A stretch of DNA of 64,000 bases from Methylobacterium oryzihabitans. GTDB taxonomy: Bacteria > Pseudomonadota > Alphaproteobacteria > Rhizobiales > Beijerinckiaceae. The DNA is taken from assembly GCF_004004555.2 (NCBI RefSeq), contig NZ_SACP01000005.1, positions 1 through 64,000 of the forward strand. Reading direction: 5' to 3'. The notes beneath the pieces are model-generated. The model was not told the DNA's origin, ran no database searches, and worked only from the letters and a program-made list of their open reading frames with translations. The position numbers were made by a program, and so were the translations under genes. Shown here piece by piece: positions 22,816-32,145 of the stretch. The first letter of the stretch is position 1; every line of letters starts with the position of its first letter.

Positions 22816-23073
22816 ATGAAAGTCAAACTCGCCGCCGTCATCGCCGCGCTTGTTCTTGGTACCGCCCCGATCTCGACTGCGATGGCCTTCGATGGTCGTG
22901 CTTTCTGGCAGCCCCGTACGGTCTACGACGTCGAGACCACCGGGTCCCTGGGAGTTCATGACGGTCCCGTCTACGAGGTCTGTCCGATGAGTTCGGCGGC
23001 CGAGGGCAACGCCAATCAGCAGACCCGTCCGGTCAAGCAGTACGGCCAGACCACCGGCGGCAACCGCTGCTGA
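22816..23073 (+). CDS. Small secreted protein of unknown function
   Basis: 85 residues. The signal peptide is clear (KVKLAAVIAALVLGTAPISTAMA). The mature segment is short and hydrophilic, with two cysteines (YEVCPMSS and the C-terminal GGNRC) and a TTGSLGVHDGPV segment. Nothing suggests an enzyme. It is followed after 47 bases by a 32-residue membrane peptide gene and then a terminator, so the two are probably co-transcribed. Confidence 0.6.
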   Translation: MKVKLAAVIAALVLGTAPISTAMAFDGRAFWQPRTVYDVETTGSLGVHDGPVYEVCPMSSAAEGNANQQTRPVKQYGQTTGGNRC

Positions 23074-23120
23074 CGCCTCCCGCGACCCGACGCCCGATCT
23101 CGAACCTCACGGAGACCCCC

Positions 23121-23219
23121 ATGATCCTCAAGGCCGTCACCTACGGCATGATCGGCGCCTTCGTGGCCGGCGCCGCCGGCACTGCCATCGGCACCGCCAT
23201 GGCCGTCATGAGCCTGTAA
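23121..23219 (+). CDS. 32-residue predicted membrane peptide
   Basis: The reading frame codes for MILKAVTYGMIGAFVAGAAG followed by TAIGTAMAVMSL. Most of it is one hydrophobic helix with Gly-rich small-residue spacing (GAFVAGAAG) of the kind that packs helices. GGAGA stands seven bases before ATG and a good rho-independent terminator follows the stop by 22 bases, so it looks like a real final gene. Function unknown. Confidence 0.5.
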   Translation: MILKAVTYGMIGAFVAGAAGTAIGTAMAVMSL

Positions 23220-23241
23220 CATCGACAGCACGTCCGGAAGG

Positions 23242-23266
23242 GGGCCGCCGCGAGGCGGCCCTTTTT
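23242..23266 (+). terminator. Rho-independent terminator
   Basis: Perfect 8-bp stem GGGCCGCC/GGCGGCCC with a GCGA loop, followed by five T. It ends the transcript of the small secreted protein and membrane peptide genes and separates them from tuf. Confidence 0.88.
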
Positions 23267-23301
23267 CGTGCGGCCCGGCCGCGCCGGCGGCGGCCCGCCC
23301 T

Positions 23302-23328
23302 TTGACCTGCGCCCGCGCGTCCTATCTA
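23302..23328 (+). promoter_or_regulatory. Possible tuf promoter
   Basis: TTGACC at 23302-23307 and TATCTA at 23323-23328 resemble -35 and -10 hexamers, though the spacing is short (15 bases). They lie about 175 bases before the tuf start codon, just after the preceding terminator. Confidence 0.35.
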
Positions 23329-23502
23329 TGGCGGCGCCGGCAGGTCCGGCGGTTCCACCGACCGGGAGCACCCGCTCCCGCACCGACCGGGGGCGGCCGG
23401 CCGCCCGGTCCCCTTGATCATCCGGCGCTAACCCTCTAAGCGGGCCGCGCCTTTACCGCCCTGCGCCAGAACCCGCGGGCGGGCTTGCCGCAGGTGATGG
23501 AT

Positions 23503-24693
<1,191 letters not shown>

Positions 24694-24739
24694 GCGCGGG
24701 CGGGGACGGCGTCGCCGTCCCTGCGCCGAGGCATCAAAA

Positions 24740-24766
24740 GGGCGGGCCGCGAGGCCCGCCCTTTTT
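24740..24766 (+). terminator. Rho-independent terminator of tuf
   Basis: A 9-bp perfect stem GGGCGGGCC/GGCCCGCCC with GCGA loop and a TTTTT run, 46 bases after the tuf stop codon. Confidence 0.92.
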
Positions 24767-24808
24767 GCCGATCGGAATGCCGGACTTGGAAGAGTCCCGC
24801 GATCGAAG

Positions 24809-25245
24809 CCCTCCCCTCTCTGCGGGGGAGGGTGGCGAACGGAGTGAGCGCAGCGGGACCGTCCCGCCGAGAGGGGACCGCGACGGTGCCGGAGATGGCG
24901 CCTCACAGAGCCTGTTTGACTATCGATCTAAAGAAAAAGCTCCCCTTTCCCGGACGACTGGAACGCAGTGGAAGGAGATCCGGGATCCAGCACAAGAATT
25001 CGCGAAGCGTCCATATGCAGCGACAGTGTCGGCACACGGAGCCGCTTCGCGGCACATCTGACGTCTGGATCCCGGATCTCCTTCCGCTATCGCTTCAGTC
25101 GTCCGGGAAAGGGGAGCTTCGCGCGGTCAATACGATTGACCATTGCTCAAACAGGCTCTCACGACGGCGGAGCCACTTCCGGAAACGTGGTTCCCCTCTC
25201 CCGCCCGGCCTTCGCCGGGCACCCTCCCCCGCGGAGGGGGGAGGG
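24809..25245 (+). repeat. Dispersed intergenic repeat, copy 2, split by an inserted MITE
   Basis: Same element as near 5657, 33582 and 58280. The left half runs from CCCTCCCCTCTCTGCGGGGG to GCGCCTCAC at 24906; the right half resumes at 25160 and ends in CCCTCCCCCGCGGAGGGG. If the insert and one CAC are removed, the halves join into a sequence aligning with the uninterrupted copy at 33582. The gap between tuf and the next gene (24694-25261) holds only the tuf terminator, this repeat and its insert. Confidence 0.85.
24907..25159. mobile_element. MITE-like element, 253 bp, with 13-bp terminal inverted repeats
   Basis: Ends are AGAGCCTGTTTGA and its exact complement, flanked on both sides by CAC (24904-24906 and 25160-25162), a probable 3-bp target duplication. 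Inside, two further perfect inverted blocks (24 bp at 24937-24960 with 25096-25119; 21 bp at 24970-24990 with 25065-25085) let most of the element fold on itself. There is no transposase frame, so movement would need a transposase supplied in trans. GC is lower than the surroundings. Confidence 0.8.
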
Positions 25246-25261
25246 CTTGGGCAGCGCCCGT

Positions 25262-27172
25262 TTACCGCAGCACCTGCGACAGGTTCGGCCCGCGCAACGC
25301 CGCCAGCGCCGCCATCCGGACCGGAGCGTTCGGCGCGCCGTAGAGGTCGTAGCCGTTCCGGCGCTGCACCAGCTCGAAGTAGAACCGCTCCTCGAACGGC
25401 GTCGTGTAGAGGTGCAGGAACTCGCCCTCCCCGACCCGGTCGTAGAGGATGCCGAGGCTCTGCATCCGCGCCACCAGGGCGGCGTCGAGGCCGAAGCGGG
25501 CGGCGACGTCGTCGTAGTAGTTCGCCGGGATCGGCAGCAGCGCCGCGCCGCTCGCCTTCAGGGCCTCGGCGGCGGCGAAGATGTCGTCGGTCTCGAGCGC
25601 GATGTGATGCACGCCCGCGCCCGCGAAGCTCGTCACCAGCCGGGCCGTGGCGGTGTTGCGGCTCTCCGAGATGTTGAGCGGCAGGCGGAACGTGCGCTCG
25701 GCGTTCGACACCGCCTTGCTGCGCACGAGGCCGTAGGGATCGGGCAGCACCACCGAATCCTCCGGTTCGAGGCCGAGCACCGCGCGGTAGAACAGCACCC
25801 AGGAATCGAGCTGCCCGTCCGGCAGCGCCTGGGCGATGTGGTCGATCCGGCTGAGATGGCCGGCCGGCGCGTCTCCCGTGAGCACGAAGTCGCGGTCGAG
25901 GTCGCGGCCGGTCTCCGGATCGGTGAGGATGATGAGGCTGCCGTCCGGCGCCCGGACCGCCGGCATCGCGTTCTCGTCCGGGCCGATCCGGCCGCTGAAC
26001 CGGGTCGCCCCGTAGGCCTCCGCCCGGCCGAGCGCCGCCAGCGCGTCGTCGGTGTCGAGGGCGATGGCGCAGACCGACGGGCCGTGGACGAGGAAGAACG
26101 AGGCGGCGAAGGAATCCGGCTCGCGGTTGAGGACGATGCGGATGTCGCCCTGGCCGTAGAGCGTCACCTCCTTCGAGCGGTGGCGGCCGACCAGCCGGAA
26201 GCCGAGCTGCGTCAGGCGCGTCACCAGGGCGGCCTCGCTGCGCTCGTCGACCGCGATCTCGATGAACCGCAACCCGGCGATCGCCGGCGGCAGCGGTGGG
26301 TCGAACAGCTCGACCCGCCGCCGGGGCCGCTTCGCCCCGTCGGCGGGAGGCGCTTCGGCGGTGCGGCGCACCCGCTCCTCCAGGAACAGCAGCGAGCGGA
26401 ACGAATCGGCCGCGGTCTGCCGGGTCGGCGCCGCCCGCATGTCGTCGTTGAAGATCTCCAGCGAGATCGTGCCGGTATAGCCGCTCGCCAGCACCGCCTG
26501 AAGAAAGCCCGGCACGTCGAGGTCGCCCTGGCCGGGCAGGCAGCGGAAGTGCCGGCTCAGCGTCAGCGCGTTCATGCCGAGGCGCGGCGCGTCGGCGAGC
26601 TGGACGAAGAACACCCGCTGCCCGGGCAGGGACGCGATGCCGGACCAGTCGTCGGGCAGGGCGAGCGTGTGGAAGCTGTCGAGGATCAGGCCGAGATGCG
26701 GGTGGTTCGCCCGCTCGACGATGCGCCACGCCCGATCGAAGGTGCGCACCCGCGTGCCCCAGGACAGGGCCTCGAACCCGATCTTGAGCCCGCGCTTGCC
26801 CGCCCGCTCGGCGAGGCCGTAAAGCTGCTCGGCCATCCGGTCGTCGTCGTCCGAGACCTCGGTGCCGACGTTGGAGCAGACCAGGATCAGCGGCGCGCCG
26901 AGTTCCTCCATCAGGTCGAACTTGCGCTCGGCCCGGTCGTAGTTGCGCCGCAACTGCTCGTCGGACACGCCCTCGAAGTCGCGGAACGGCTGGAACAGGT
27001 CGATGGTCAGGCCGAGGTCGGAGGCGTAGCGGCGCACGTCCCGCGCCGCGCCGGTGTGGAACAGCAGGTCGTTCTCGAAGATCTCGACCCCGTCGAAGCG
27101 CGCGGCGGAGATCGCCTCCAGCTTCTCGATCAGGGTGCCGCTCAGCGACACCGTGGCAATCGCCTTCCTCAT
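25262..27172 (-). CDS. quiC: 3-Dehydroshikimate dehydratase fused to an HPPD-like domain (QuiC type)
   Basis: Converts 3-dehydroshikimate to protocatechuate. The 636 residues have two parts: a sugar-phosphate isomerase/AP-endonuclease-like TIM barrel (about 1-285, with Glu in GVEIFENDLL, GFEALSWG and SLEIFNDD as candidate metal ligands) and a vicinal-oxygen-chelate tandem like 4-hydroxyphenylpyruvate dioxygenase (about 300-636, keeping an H-H-E set in RIDHIAQAL, GVHHIALETDD and ERFYFELVQRR). Start ATG 27172 follows GGGAGTGA. It is divergent from aroQ/shikimate dehydrogenase, consistent with quinate/shikimate breakdown. The role of the C-terminal domain is uncertain. Confidence 0.9.
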   Translation of the reverse strand: MRKAIATVSLSGTLIEKLEAISAARFDGVEIFENDLLFHTGAARDVRRYASDLGLTIDLFQPFRDFEGVSDEQLRRNYDRAERKFDLMEELGAPLILVCSNVGTEVSDDDDRMAEQLYGLAERAGKRGLKIGFEALSWGTRVRTFDRAWRIVERANHPHLGLILDSFHTLALPDDWSGIASLPGQRVFFVQLADAPRLGMNALTLSRHFRCLPGQGDLDVPGFLQAVLASGYTGTISLEIFNDDMRAAPTRQTAADSFRSLLFLEERVRRTAEAPPADGAKRPRRRVELFDPPLPPAIAGLRFIEIAVDERSEAALVTRLTQLGFRLVGRHRSKEVTLYGQGDIRIVLNREPDSFAASFFLVHGPSVCAIALDTDDALAALGRAEAYGATRFSGRIGPDENAMPAVRAPDGSLIILTDPETGRDLDRDFVLTGDAPAGHLSRIDHIAQALPDGQLDSWVLFYRAVLGLEPEDSVVLPDPYGLVRSKAVSNAERTFRLPLNISESRNTATARLVTSFAGAGVHHIALETDDIFAAAEALKASGAALLPIPANYYDDVAARFGLDAALVARMQSLGILYDRVGEGEFLHLYTTPFEERFYFELVQRRNGYDLYGAPNAPVRMAALAALRGPNLSQVLR

Positions 27173-27288
27173 CCGCTCACTCCCCGCTCGTCCCGCGGCC
27201 TGTTTGCACCCGGCGCCGCGCCCCCGTCGAGGGGGCATTCCTCGGAGGGAGAGCCCCGCCCGAAGCGACGGCCGGCACTATCGTGCAG

Positions 27289-27339
27289 GATCCGCTTGAC
27301 ATGAACGTACCAGTTCGTACATTTGGTCTCAAGCGGATC
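27289..27339 (+). promoter_or_regulatory. Promoter and dyad operator in front of aroQ
   Basis: TTGACA at 27296-27301 and TACATT at 27318-27323 are spaced 16 bases. GTAC occurs at 27307-27310 and 27317-27320 in the spacer. An 11-bp perfect inverted repeat, GATCCGCTTGA/TCAAGCGGATC (27289-27299 and 27329-27339), encloses the core promoter. This looks like a regulated promoter; the TetR gene at 30205 is the nearest candidate regulator. Confidence 0.6.
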
Positions 27340-27418
27340 GAAGACCGCATCATCGGAAACGCGACAGGAGGGTGGTTATGCCCAGGACCGAACTCGATTC
27401 CCACGCCGGAGCCGCCCG

Positions 27419-27868
27419 ATGAGCGGCCGGTCGGTGCTGGTCCTCAACGGACCCAACCTCAACCTGCTCGGCAAGCGCGAGCCCTCGGTCTACGGGCACG
27501 AGACCCTCGCCGACGTCGAGGCCGCCTGCCGGACGCTCGCGGGCGAGCTCGGCCTCGACCTCGCCTTCCGCCAGAGCAACGCCGAGCATCAGCTCATCGA
27601 CTGGATCCACGAGGCGCGCGAGACCGTGGCCGGGATCGCGATCAACCCGGCCGGCTACTCGCACACCTCGGTGGCGATCATGGACGCGCTCGCGGCCTTC
27701 CCGGGCCCGATCATCGAGGTCCACATCTCGAACATCCACCGCCGCGAGAGCTTCCGCCATCACTCCTACGTCTCGCACGTCGCCGCCGGGGTGATCTGCG
27801 GCTGCGGCACCGAGGGCTACCTCCTGGCGCTGCGGCGCCTCCACACCCTGATCGGGAGCGCGTCATGA
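27419..27868 (+). CDS. aroQ: Type II 3-dehydroquinate dehydratase
   Basis: Interconverts 3-dehydroquinate and 3-dehydroshikimate. The 149 residues are the normal type II length. Catalytic landmarks are [18 protein letters not shown] at the N terminus (Arg and the active-site Tyr), the [10 protein letters not shown] segment near 50, [12 protein letters not shown] near 75 and [11 protein letters not shown] near 98 with the catalytic His. It overlaps the next gene by ATGA. In this island it probably serves quinate/shikimate catabolism. Confidence 0.95.
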   Translation: MSGRSVLVLNGPNLNLLGKREPSVYGHETLADVEAACRTLAGELGLDLAFRQSNAEHQLIDWIHEARETVAGIAINPAGYSHTSVAIMDALAAFPGPIIEVHISNIHRRESFRHHSYVSHVAAGVICGCGTEGYLLALRRLHTLIGSAS

Positions 27869-28746
27869 GCCGCGACAGGCGATCCGTCCTCGTCGGCCTG
27901 ATCGGGTCGGGCATCCAGGCGTCGCGCACGCCGCCGATGCACGAGCGCGAGGGCGAGGCGCAGGGCCTCAGGCTGATCTACCGGACAATCGATCTCGTGC
28001 CCCTCGGCCTCGGGGCCGACGCGCTGCCCGACCTGCTCACCGCCGCGGAGCGGATGGGATTTGCGGGCCTCAACATCACCCATCCGTGCAAGCAGGCGGT
28101 GCTCGCCCACCTGCACGAACTGTCGCCGGACGCCCGTGCCCTCGGCGCGGTGAACACGGTGGTGCTGCGCGACGGCAAGCGCACCGGCCACAACACCGAC
28201 TGGTGGGGCTACGCCGAGGCGTTCCGGCGCGGTCTGCCCGACGCGGCGCTCGGGCGCGCGGTCCAGCTCGGCGCCGGCGGCGCCGGCGCGGCGGTGGCGC
28301 ACGCGCTCCTGACCCTCGGGATCGGCGAGGTGATCCTGTCGGACATCGACCCGGCCCGTGCCGACACGGTGGCGGCCTCGCTGTGCGACCGCTTCGGCGC
28401 CGGCCGGGCGCGGGCGAGCCGCGACCTCGCTGCCGACGTCGCGGCGGCGGACGGCCTCGTCCACTGCACCCCGACCGGCATGGACAAGTATCCGGGCCTG
28501 CCGCTGCCGGCCGAGCTGCTGCACCCGCGGCTGTGGGTGTCGGAGATCGTCTATTTCCCGATCGAGACCGCCCTGCTGCGCGAGGCGCGCCGGATCGGTT
28601 GCCGCACCCTCGACGGCGGCGGCATGGCGGTGTTCCAGGCCGTCGAGGCGTTCCGCCTGTTCACCGGCCTCGCCCCCGACCCGGAGCGGATGCTGCGCCA
28701 CTTCGCCGAACTCGGCCGGCCGAAGGATTCCGCGGCGGCCGCCTGA
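27865..28746 (+). CDS. Shikimate/quinate dehydrogenase family protein
   Basis: NAD(P)-dependent oxidation of shikimate (or quinate) to the 3-dehydro compound. 293 residues with the family substrate site ([14 protein letters not shown] near 15 and NITHPCKQ near 72, with the catalytic Lys), GAVNTVV near 95 and HNTDWWGY near 108. The Rossmann motif is [13 protein letters not shown] near 135. The catabolic setting suggests a YdiB/QsuD-like role rather than biosynthetic AroE. ATG 27865 overlaps the aroQ stop. Confidence 0.92.
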   Translation: MSRDRRSVLVGLIGSGIQASRTPPMHEREGEAQGLRLIYRTIDLVPLGLGADALPDLLTAAERMGFAGLNITHPCKQAVLAHLHELSPDARALGAVNTVVLRDGKRTGHNTDWWGYAEAFRRGLPDAALGRAVQLGAGGAGAAVAHALLTLGIGEVILSDIDPARADTVAASLCDRFGAGRARASRDLAADVAAADGLVHCTPTGMDKYPGLPLPAELLHPRLWVSEIVYFPIETALLREARRIGCRTLDGGGMAVFQAVEAFRLFTGLAPDPERMLRHFAELGRPKDSAAAA

Positions 28747-28751
28747 ATCCC

Positions 28752-28775
28752 GGGCGGCCCGTCGACGGGCCGCCC
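28752..28775 (+). other. Intra-operon hairpin (24-bp perfect palindrome)
   Basis: GGGCGGCCCGTC followed by its exact complement lies six bases after the shikimate dehydrogenase stop and 42 bases before the transporter start. It lacks a T-tract. It could reduce readthrough into the transporter gene or stabilise the upstream mRNA. Confidence 0.4.
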
Positions 28776-28817
28776 CCCCAAAGAACCCGACGATACCCGA
28801 GAGAGGAAACCCCGACC

Positions 28818-30149
28818 ATGTCCCAGGCCATCGCCTCGGGCGCGCTGCCGCACGCCCCTACCGCCGAGGGCGCCCGCGCGCCGCGCAAGGCCGCGCTCGC
28901 GAGCTGGATCGGCAGCGCGGTCGAATACTACGACTTCTTCATCTACGGCACCGCCGCCGCGCTGGTGTTCGGCAAGATCTTCTTCCCGTCGGTCGACCCG
29001 AAGCTCGCCACCATCGCGGCCTTCGCCACCTTCGGGGTCGGCTACATCACCCGGCCGCTCGGCGCCGTGGCGCTCGGGCATATCGGCGACAAGTTCGGCC
29101 GCAAGAAGGTGCTCACCTTCACCCTGCTGCTGATGGGCATCTCGACCTTCATGATCGGCTGCCTGCCGACCTACGACCAGATCGGCATCCTGTCGCCGAT
29201 CCTGCTCGTGGTCGCGCGTCTGCTCCAGGGCGTCTCGGCGGCCGGCGAGCAGGCCGGCGCCAACTCGATGACGCTGGAACACGCCCCCGCCCACCGGCGC
29301 GCCTTCTTCACCAGCTTCACCCTCAGCGGCACCCAGGCCGGGCTGATCCTCGCCACGCTGGTGTTCCTGCCGATCGCCCAGCTCCCCGAGGCGCAACTCC
29401 TGTCCTGGGGCTGGCGCATCCCGTTCTTCCTCAGCGCCGTGGTGGTCGCGGTCGGGTTCTGGGTCCGCCGCACCCTGCCGGAGACCCCGGTCTTCGAGCA
29501 GGAGGACAAGGCGCAGGAGACCGCCGGGCTCCCCGTCGCCACCCTGTTCCGCACCCAGTGGGACGACGTGCTGCGGGTGATCTTCGCCGCCCTCGTCGCG
29601 GTGGTGAGCACGATCTTCAGCGTCTTCACGCTGTCCTATGCCGTCAACACGATGAAGATCGACCGCTCGACGATGCTGACGGTGCTGATCCTCGCCAACG
29701 TGGTGGCGCTCGCCGCGATTCCCGCCTGGGCCGCCCTGTCGGACCGCATCGGCCGCCGCCCGGTCTTCATCCTCGGCGCCCTCGGCTCGGCGGCGCTGAT
29801 CTGGCCCTACTTATGGGCGCTGTCGCAGGTGAACATCCCGCTGATCTTCACCTTCGGCATCCTGCTCTCGGGCGTGGTCTACAGCGCCGCCAACGGGGTC
29901 TGGCCGGCGCTCTACGGCGAGATGTTCGACACCCGCGTCCGGCTCTCCGGCATGGCGATCGGCACCCAGATCGGCTTCGCGCTCGCCGGCTTCGCCCCGT
30001 CGATCAGCGCGGCGGTCCTCGGCGACGGCCCCACCGGCTGGATCCCGGTCGCGGCCTTCACCACCGCCGCGGCAGCGGTCGCCGCGGTCTCGGTCTTCAC
30101 CGCCCGCGAGACCTACCGCACCCCGATGGACCAGCTCGGCCGGCGCTGA
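28818..30149 (+). CDS. MFS transporter, MHS family (probably shikimate/quinate or aromatic acid uptake)
   Basis: A 443-residue inner-membrane symporter with about 12 hydrophobic helices. MHS motifs are SWIGSAVEYYDFFIYG in helix 1, GHIGDKFGRKKVL after helix 2 and GVSAAGEQAGANSM near helix 4. Members close to this include shikimate (ShiA) and dicarboxylate or aromatic acid carriers. Position downstream of aroQ and shikimate dehydrogenase suggests it imports the substrate of this pathway. GAGAGGAAA precedes ATG 28818. Confidence 0.9.
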   Translation: MSQAIASGALPHAPTAEGARAPRKAALASWIGSAVEYYDFFIYGTAAALVFGKIFFPSVDPKLATIAAFATFGVGYITRPLGAVALGHIGDKFGRKKVLTFTLLLMGISTFMIGCLPTYDQIGILSPILLVVARLLQGVSAAGEQAGANSMTLEHAPAHRRAFFTSFTLSGTQAGLILATLVFLPIAQLPEAQLLSWGWRIPFFLSAVVVAVGFWVRRTLPETPVFEQEDKAQETAGLPVATLFRTQWDDVLRVIFAALVAVVSTIFSVFTLSYAVNTMKIDRSTMLTVLILANVVALAAIPAWAALSDRIGRRPVFILGALGSAALIWPYLWALSQVNIPLIFTFGILLSGVVYSAANGVWPALYGEMFDTRVRLSGMAIGTQIGFALAGFAPSISAAVLGDGPTGWIPVAAFTTAAAAVAAVSVFTARETYRTPMDQLGRR

Positions 30150-30166
30150 GCCCATCCACGGTCCAT

Positions 30167-30197
30167 GGCCCTCCCCCGGCCCCGGGGGAGGGCCTTT
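30167..30197. terminator. Terminator between convergent transporter and TetR genes
   Basis: Stem GGCCCTCCCCCGG/CCGGGGGAGGGCC followed by TTT, 17 bases after the transporter stop and just before the TetR stop on the other strand. Probably works in both directions. Confidence 0.75.
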
Positions 30198-30204
30198 GGT
30201 CGGC

Positions 30205-30855
30205 TCACGCCCGCTCGATCAGCCTCAGGATCGCGTCGCCGGTCATCCGGCGGTGGCGGGCGCGCAGGGCCGGCTCCGACAGGTCGACGCCGAAGATCGC
30301 CCCGAAGGTGTGGCGGTTCGCGACCCGGAAGAAACACAGCGCGCTGATCATCATGTGGATGTCGAGGGGCTCGACGTCCGGCCGGAAGCTGCCGTCGGCC
30401 TGGCCGCGGGCGATGATCCCGGTGATCGCCTCGATCACGCTGAGGTTCAGCCGGCCGATGTTTCTCGAGGCCGACAGGTGCTCGGCGCGGTGGATGTTCT
30501 CGATCGTGACGAGGCGGATGAAGTCCGGGTGGTCCTCGTCGTAGTCGAAGGTGAACTCGATCAGGCGGCGGATCGCCTCGGCCGGGCTGAGGTCGCCGAG
30601 GCGCAGGTCGGCCTCGACCGCGCGGATATCGGCATAGGCCTTCTCCAGCACCGCCAGATACAGCCCCTCCTTGCTGCCGAAGTAGTAGTAGATCATCCGC
30701 TTCGAGGTGCGGGTGCGCTCCGCAATCGCATCGACCCGCGCGCCGCTGAGGCCGTAGGTCGAGAATTCCTCGGTCGCGACGGTGAGGATGTCGGCCTTGG
30801 TCCGCTCCGGGTCGTTGGTGCGGGTGCGGGTCTTGTCGCGGGGTGCGGAATCCAT
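30205..30855 (-). CDS. TetR-family transcriptional regulator
   Basis: 216 residues. The N-terminal helix-turn-helix occupies about 18-65 (ILTVATEEFSTYGLSGARVD and TSKRMIYYYFGSKEGLYLAV). The C-terminal ligand-binding part resembles the TetR_C domain found in regulators of aromatic and beta-ketoadipate genes. It is the last gene of the pcaB-pcaDC-tetR transcription unit and is convergent with the aroQ operon. Likely target: the dyad promoter at 27289-27339; this is inference. Confidence 0.9.
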   Translation of the reverse strand: MDSAPRDKTRTRTNDPERTKADILTVATEEFSTYGLSGARVDAIAERTRTSKRMIYYYFGSKEGLYLAVLEKAYADIRAVEADLRLGDLSPAEAIRRLIEFTFDYDEDHPDFIRLVTIENIHRAEHLSASRNIGRLNLSVIEAITGIIARGQADGSFRPDVEPLDIHMMISALCFFRVANRHTFGAIFGVDLSEPALRARHRRMTGDAILRLIERA

Positions 30856-30939
30856 CGGGCCACGGGAGCGAGGGGAGGCGTCGGGGGCCTCCCTGTATCA
30901 CCCGGAACGGCCGGCGGCACCGGGCCGCCGGCCATCCCC

Positions 30940-32121
30940 TCACGCCAACTCGTCGCCGAGCACCTCGCGCACCAGCTTGAACGCGCCGTTGGCCGCCGGC
31001 ACGCCGGCATAGATCGCGGTCTGGATCAGCAGCGCCTGCAACTCGGCCTCGGTGACGCCGTTGCGCAGGGCCGGGCGAACGTGGAGCTTGAACTCCTCCT
31101 CGCGGCCGAGCGCCACCATCATGGCGAGGGTCACGAGGGAGCGGGTCTTCCACGGCAGCCGCGGGTCGCCCCAGACCTCGCCCCAGGCGGTGCGGGTGAT
31201 GAAGTCCTGCCACGGCGTCGCGAAGCCGCCGGCCGCCGCGAGCGAGCGGTCGACATGGGCCTCGCCGAGCACGCTGCGGCGGTTGCTCAGGCCCTCCTCG
31301 AACGCCGTCGCGCCCTTGGCCTCGGCGGGTGCGCCGCGGTGGCGGTCGAGGAAGCCGAGCAGATGGGCGGCCGCCGCCTCGGGCTGCTCGACCGCCAGCA
31401 GATGCGCCGCCTTCGGCAGCACGACGAGTTCGGCCTGCGGGATGCCGGCGCAGATCTCCTCGGACTTCGCCGGCGGCGTCGCCGGGTCGTCGCGGCCGGC
31501 GATCACCAGGGTCGGGGCGGTGATGCGCTCCAGGATCGGCCGCAGGTCCATCCGCCCGATGGCGTTGCAGCACACCGCGTAGCCGTGGCGGTCGCATTCC
31601 ACGAACTGCCGGCTCACCGCCGCGACCGCGTCGGGCGCCCGCTCCGGGAAGCCGGGGGTGAACCAGCGCCCCATCGTGGCGGCGACGATCGCCTGCGTGC
31701 CCTGCGCCCGCACGGTCTCGGCGCGCTCGTCCCACGCTTCCCGGGTCGGCATCCAGGCGGCGGTCGCCATCAGGGTCAGGCTCTGCACGCGGTCGGGCGC
31801 CCTGGCGGCCAGCGCCTGCCCGGTCATGCCGCCGAGCGACAGGCCGACGACGTGCGCCCGGGCGATGCCGAGGGCGTCGAGCAGGCCGAGCAGGTCGTCG
31901 GCGAGATCCGCGACCTCCGCCGGCGCGTCGCGGACCTCGGACGCGCCGTGGCCGCGGGTGTCGTAGCGCAGGATGCGGTAGCGGCCGCGCAGATGCGGCA
32001 CCACCGCGTCCCACATCGCCAGCGAGGTGCCGAGCGAGTTGGAGAACACCACCACCGGGGCGCCGCTCGGGCCCGACAGCTCGTAGTTCAGGCGGGTGCC
32101 GTTGGCCTGGATCTGGGGCAT
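30940..32121 (-). CDS. pcaDC: 3-Oxoadipate enol-lactonase fused to 4-carboxymuconolactone decarboxylase
   Basis: Performs two consecutive steps of the protocatechuate branch of the beta-ketoadipate pathway. The 393 residues are an alpha/beta hydrolase (about 1-260; nucleophile elbow GLSLGGM near 95, Asp in IAGRDDPATP near 212, His in KAAHLLAVEQP near 240) joined to a carboxymuconolactone decarboxylase domain (about 270-393, with HVRPALRNGVTEAELQAL and the nearby Glu/His). Such PcaL fusions are known in actinobacteria and some proteobacteria. It lies 24 bases after pcaB. Confidence 0.94.
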   Translation of the reverse strand: MPQIQANGTRLNYELSGPSGAPVVVFSNSLGTSLAMWDAVVPHLRGRYRILRYDTRGHGASEVRDAPAEVADLADDLLGLLDALGIARAHVVGLSLGGMTGQALAARAPDRVQSLTLMATAAWMPTREAWDERAETVRAQGTQAIVAATMGRWFTPGFPERAPDAVAAVSRQFVECDRHGYAVCCNAIGRMDLRPILERITAPTLVIAGRDDPATPPAKSEEICAGIPQAELVVLPKAAHLLAVEQPEAAAAHLLGFLDRHRGAPAEAKGATAFEEGLSNRRSVLGEAHVDRSLAAAGGFATPWQDFITRTAWGEVWGDPRLPWKTRSLVTLAMMVALGREEEFKLHVRPALRNGVTEAELQALLIQTAIYAGVPAANGAFKLVREVLGDELA

Positions 32122-32145
32122 CGGTCGCTCACTCCCTCTCAAGAT

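Noticed and set aside
24907..25159. CRISPR-like or attenuator structure
   Set aside because: The repeats are inverted, not direct, and the outer ends with flanking CAC fit a transposable element better.
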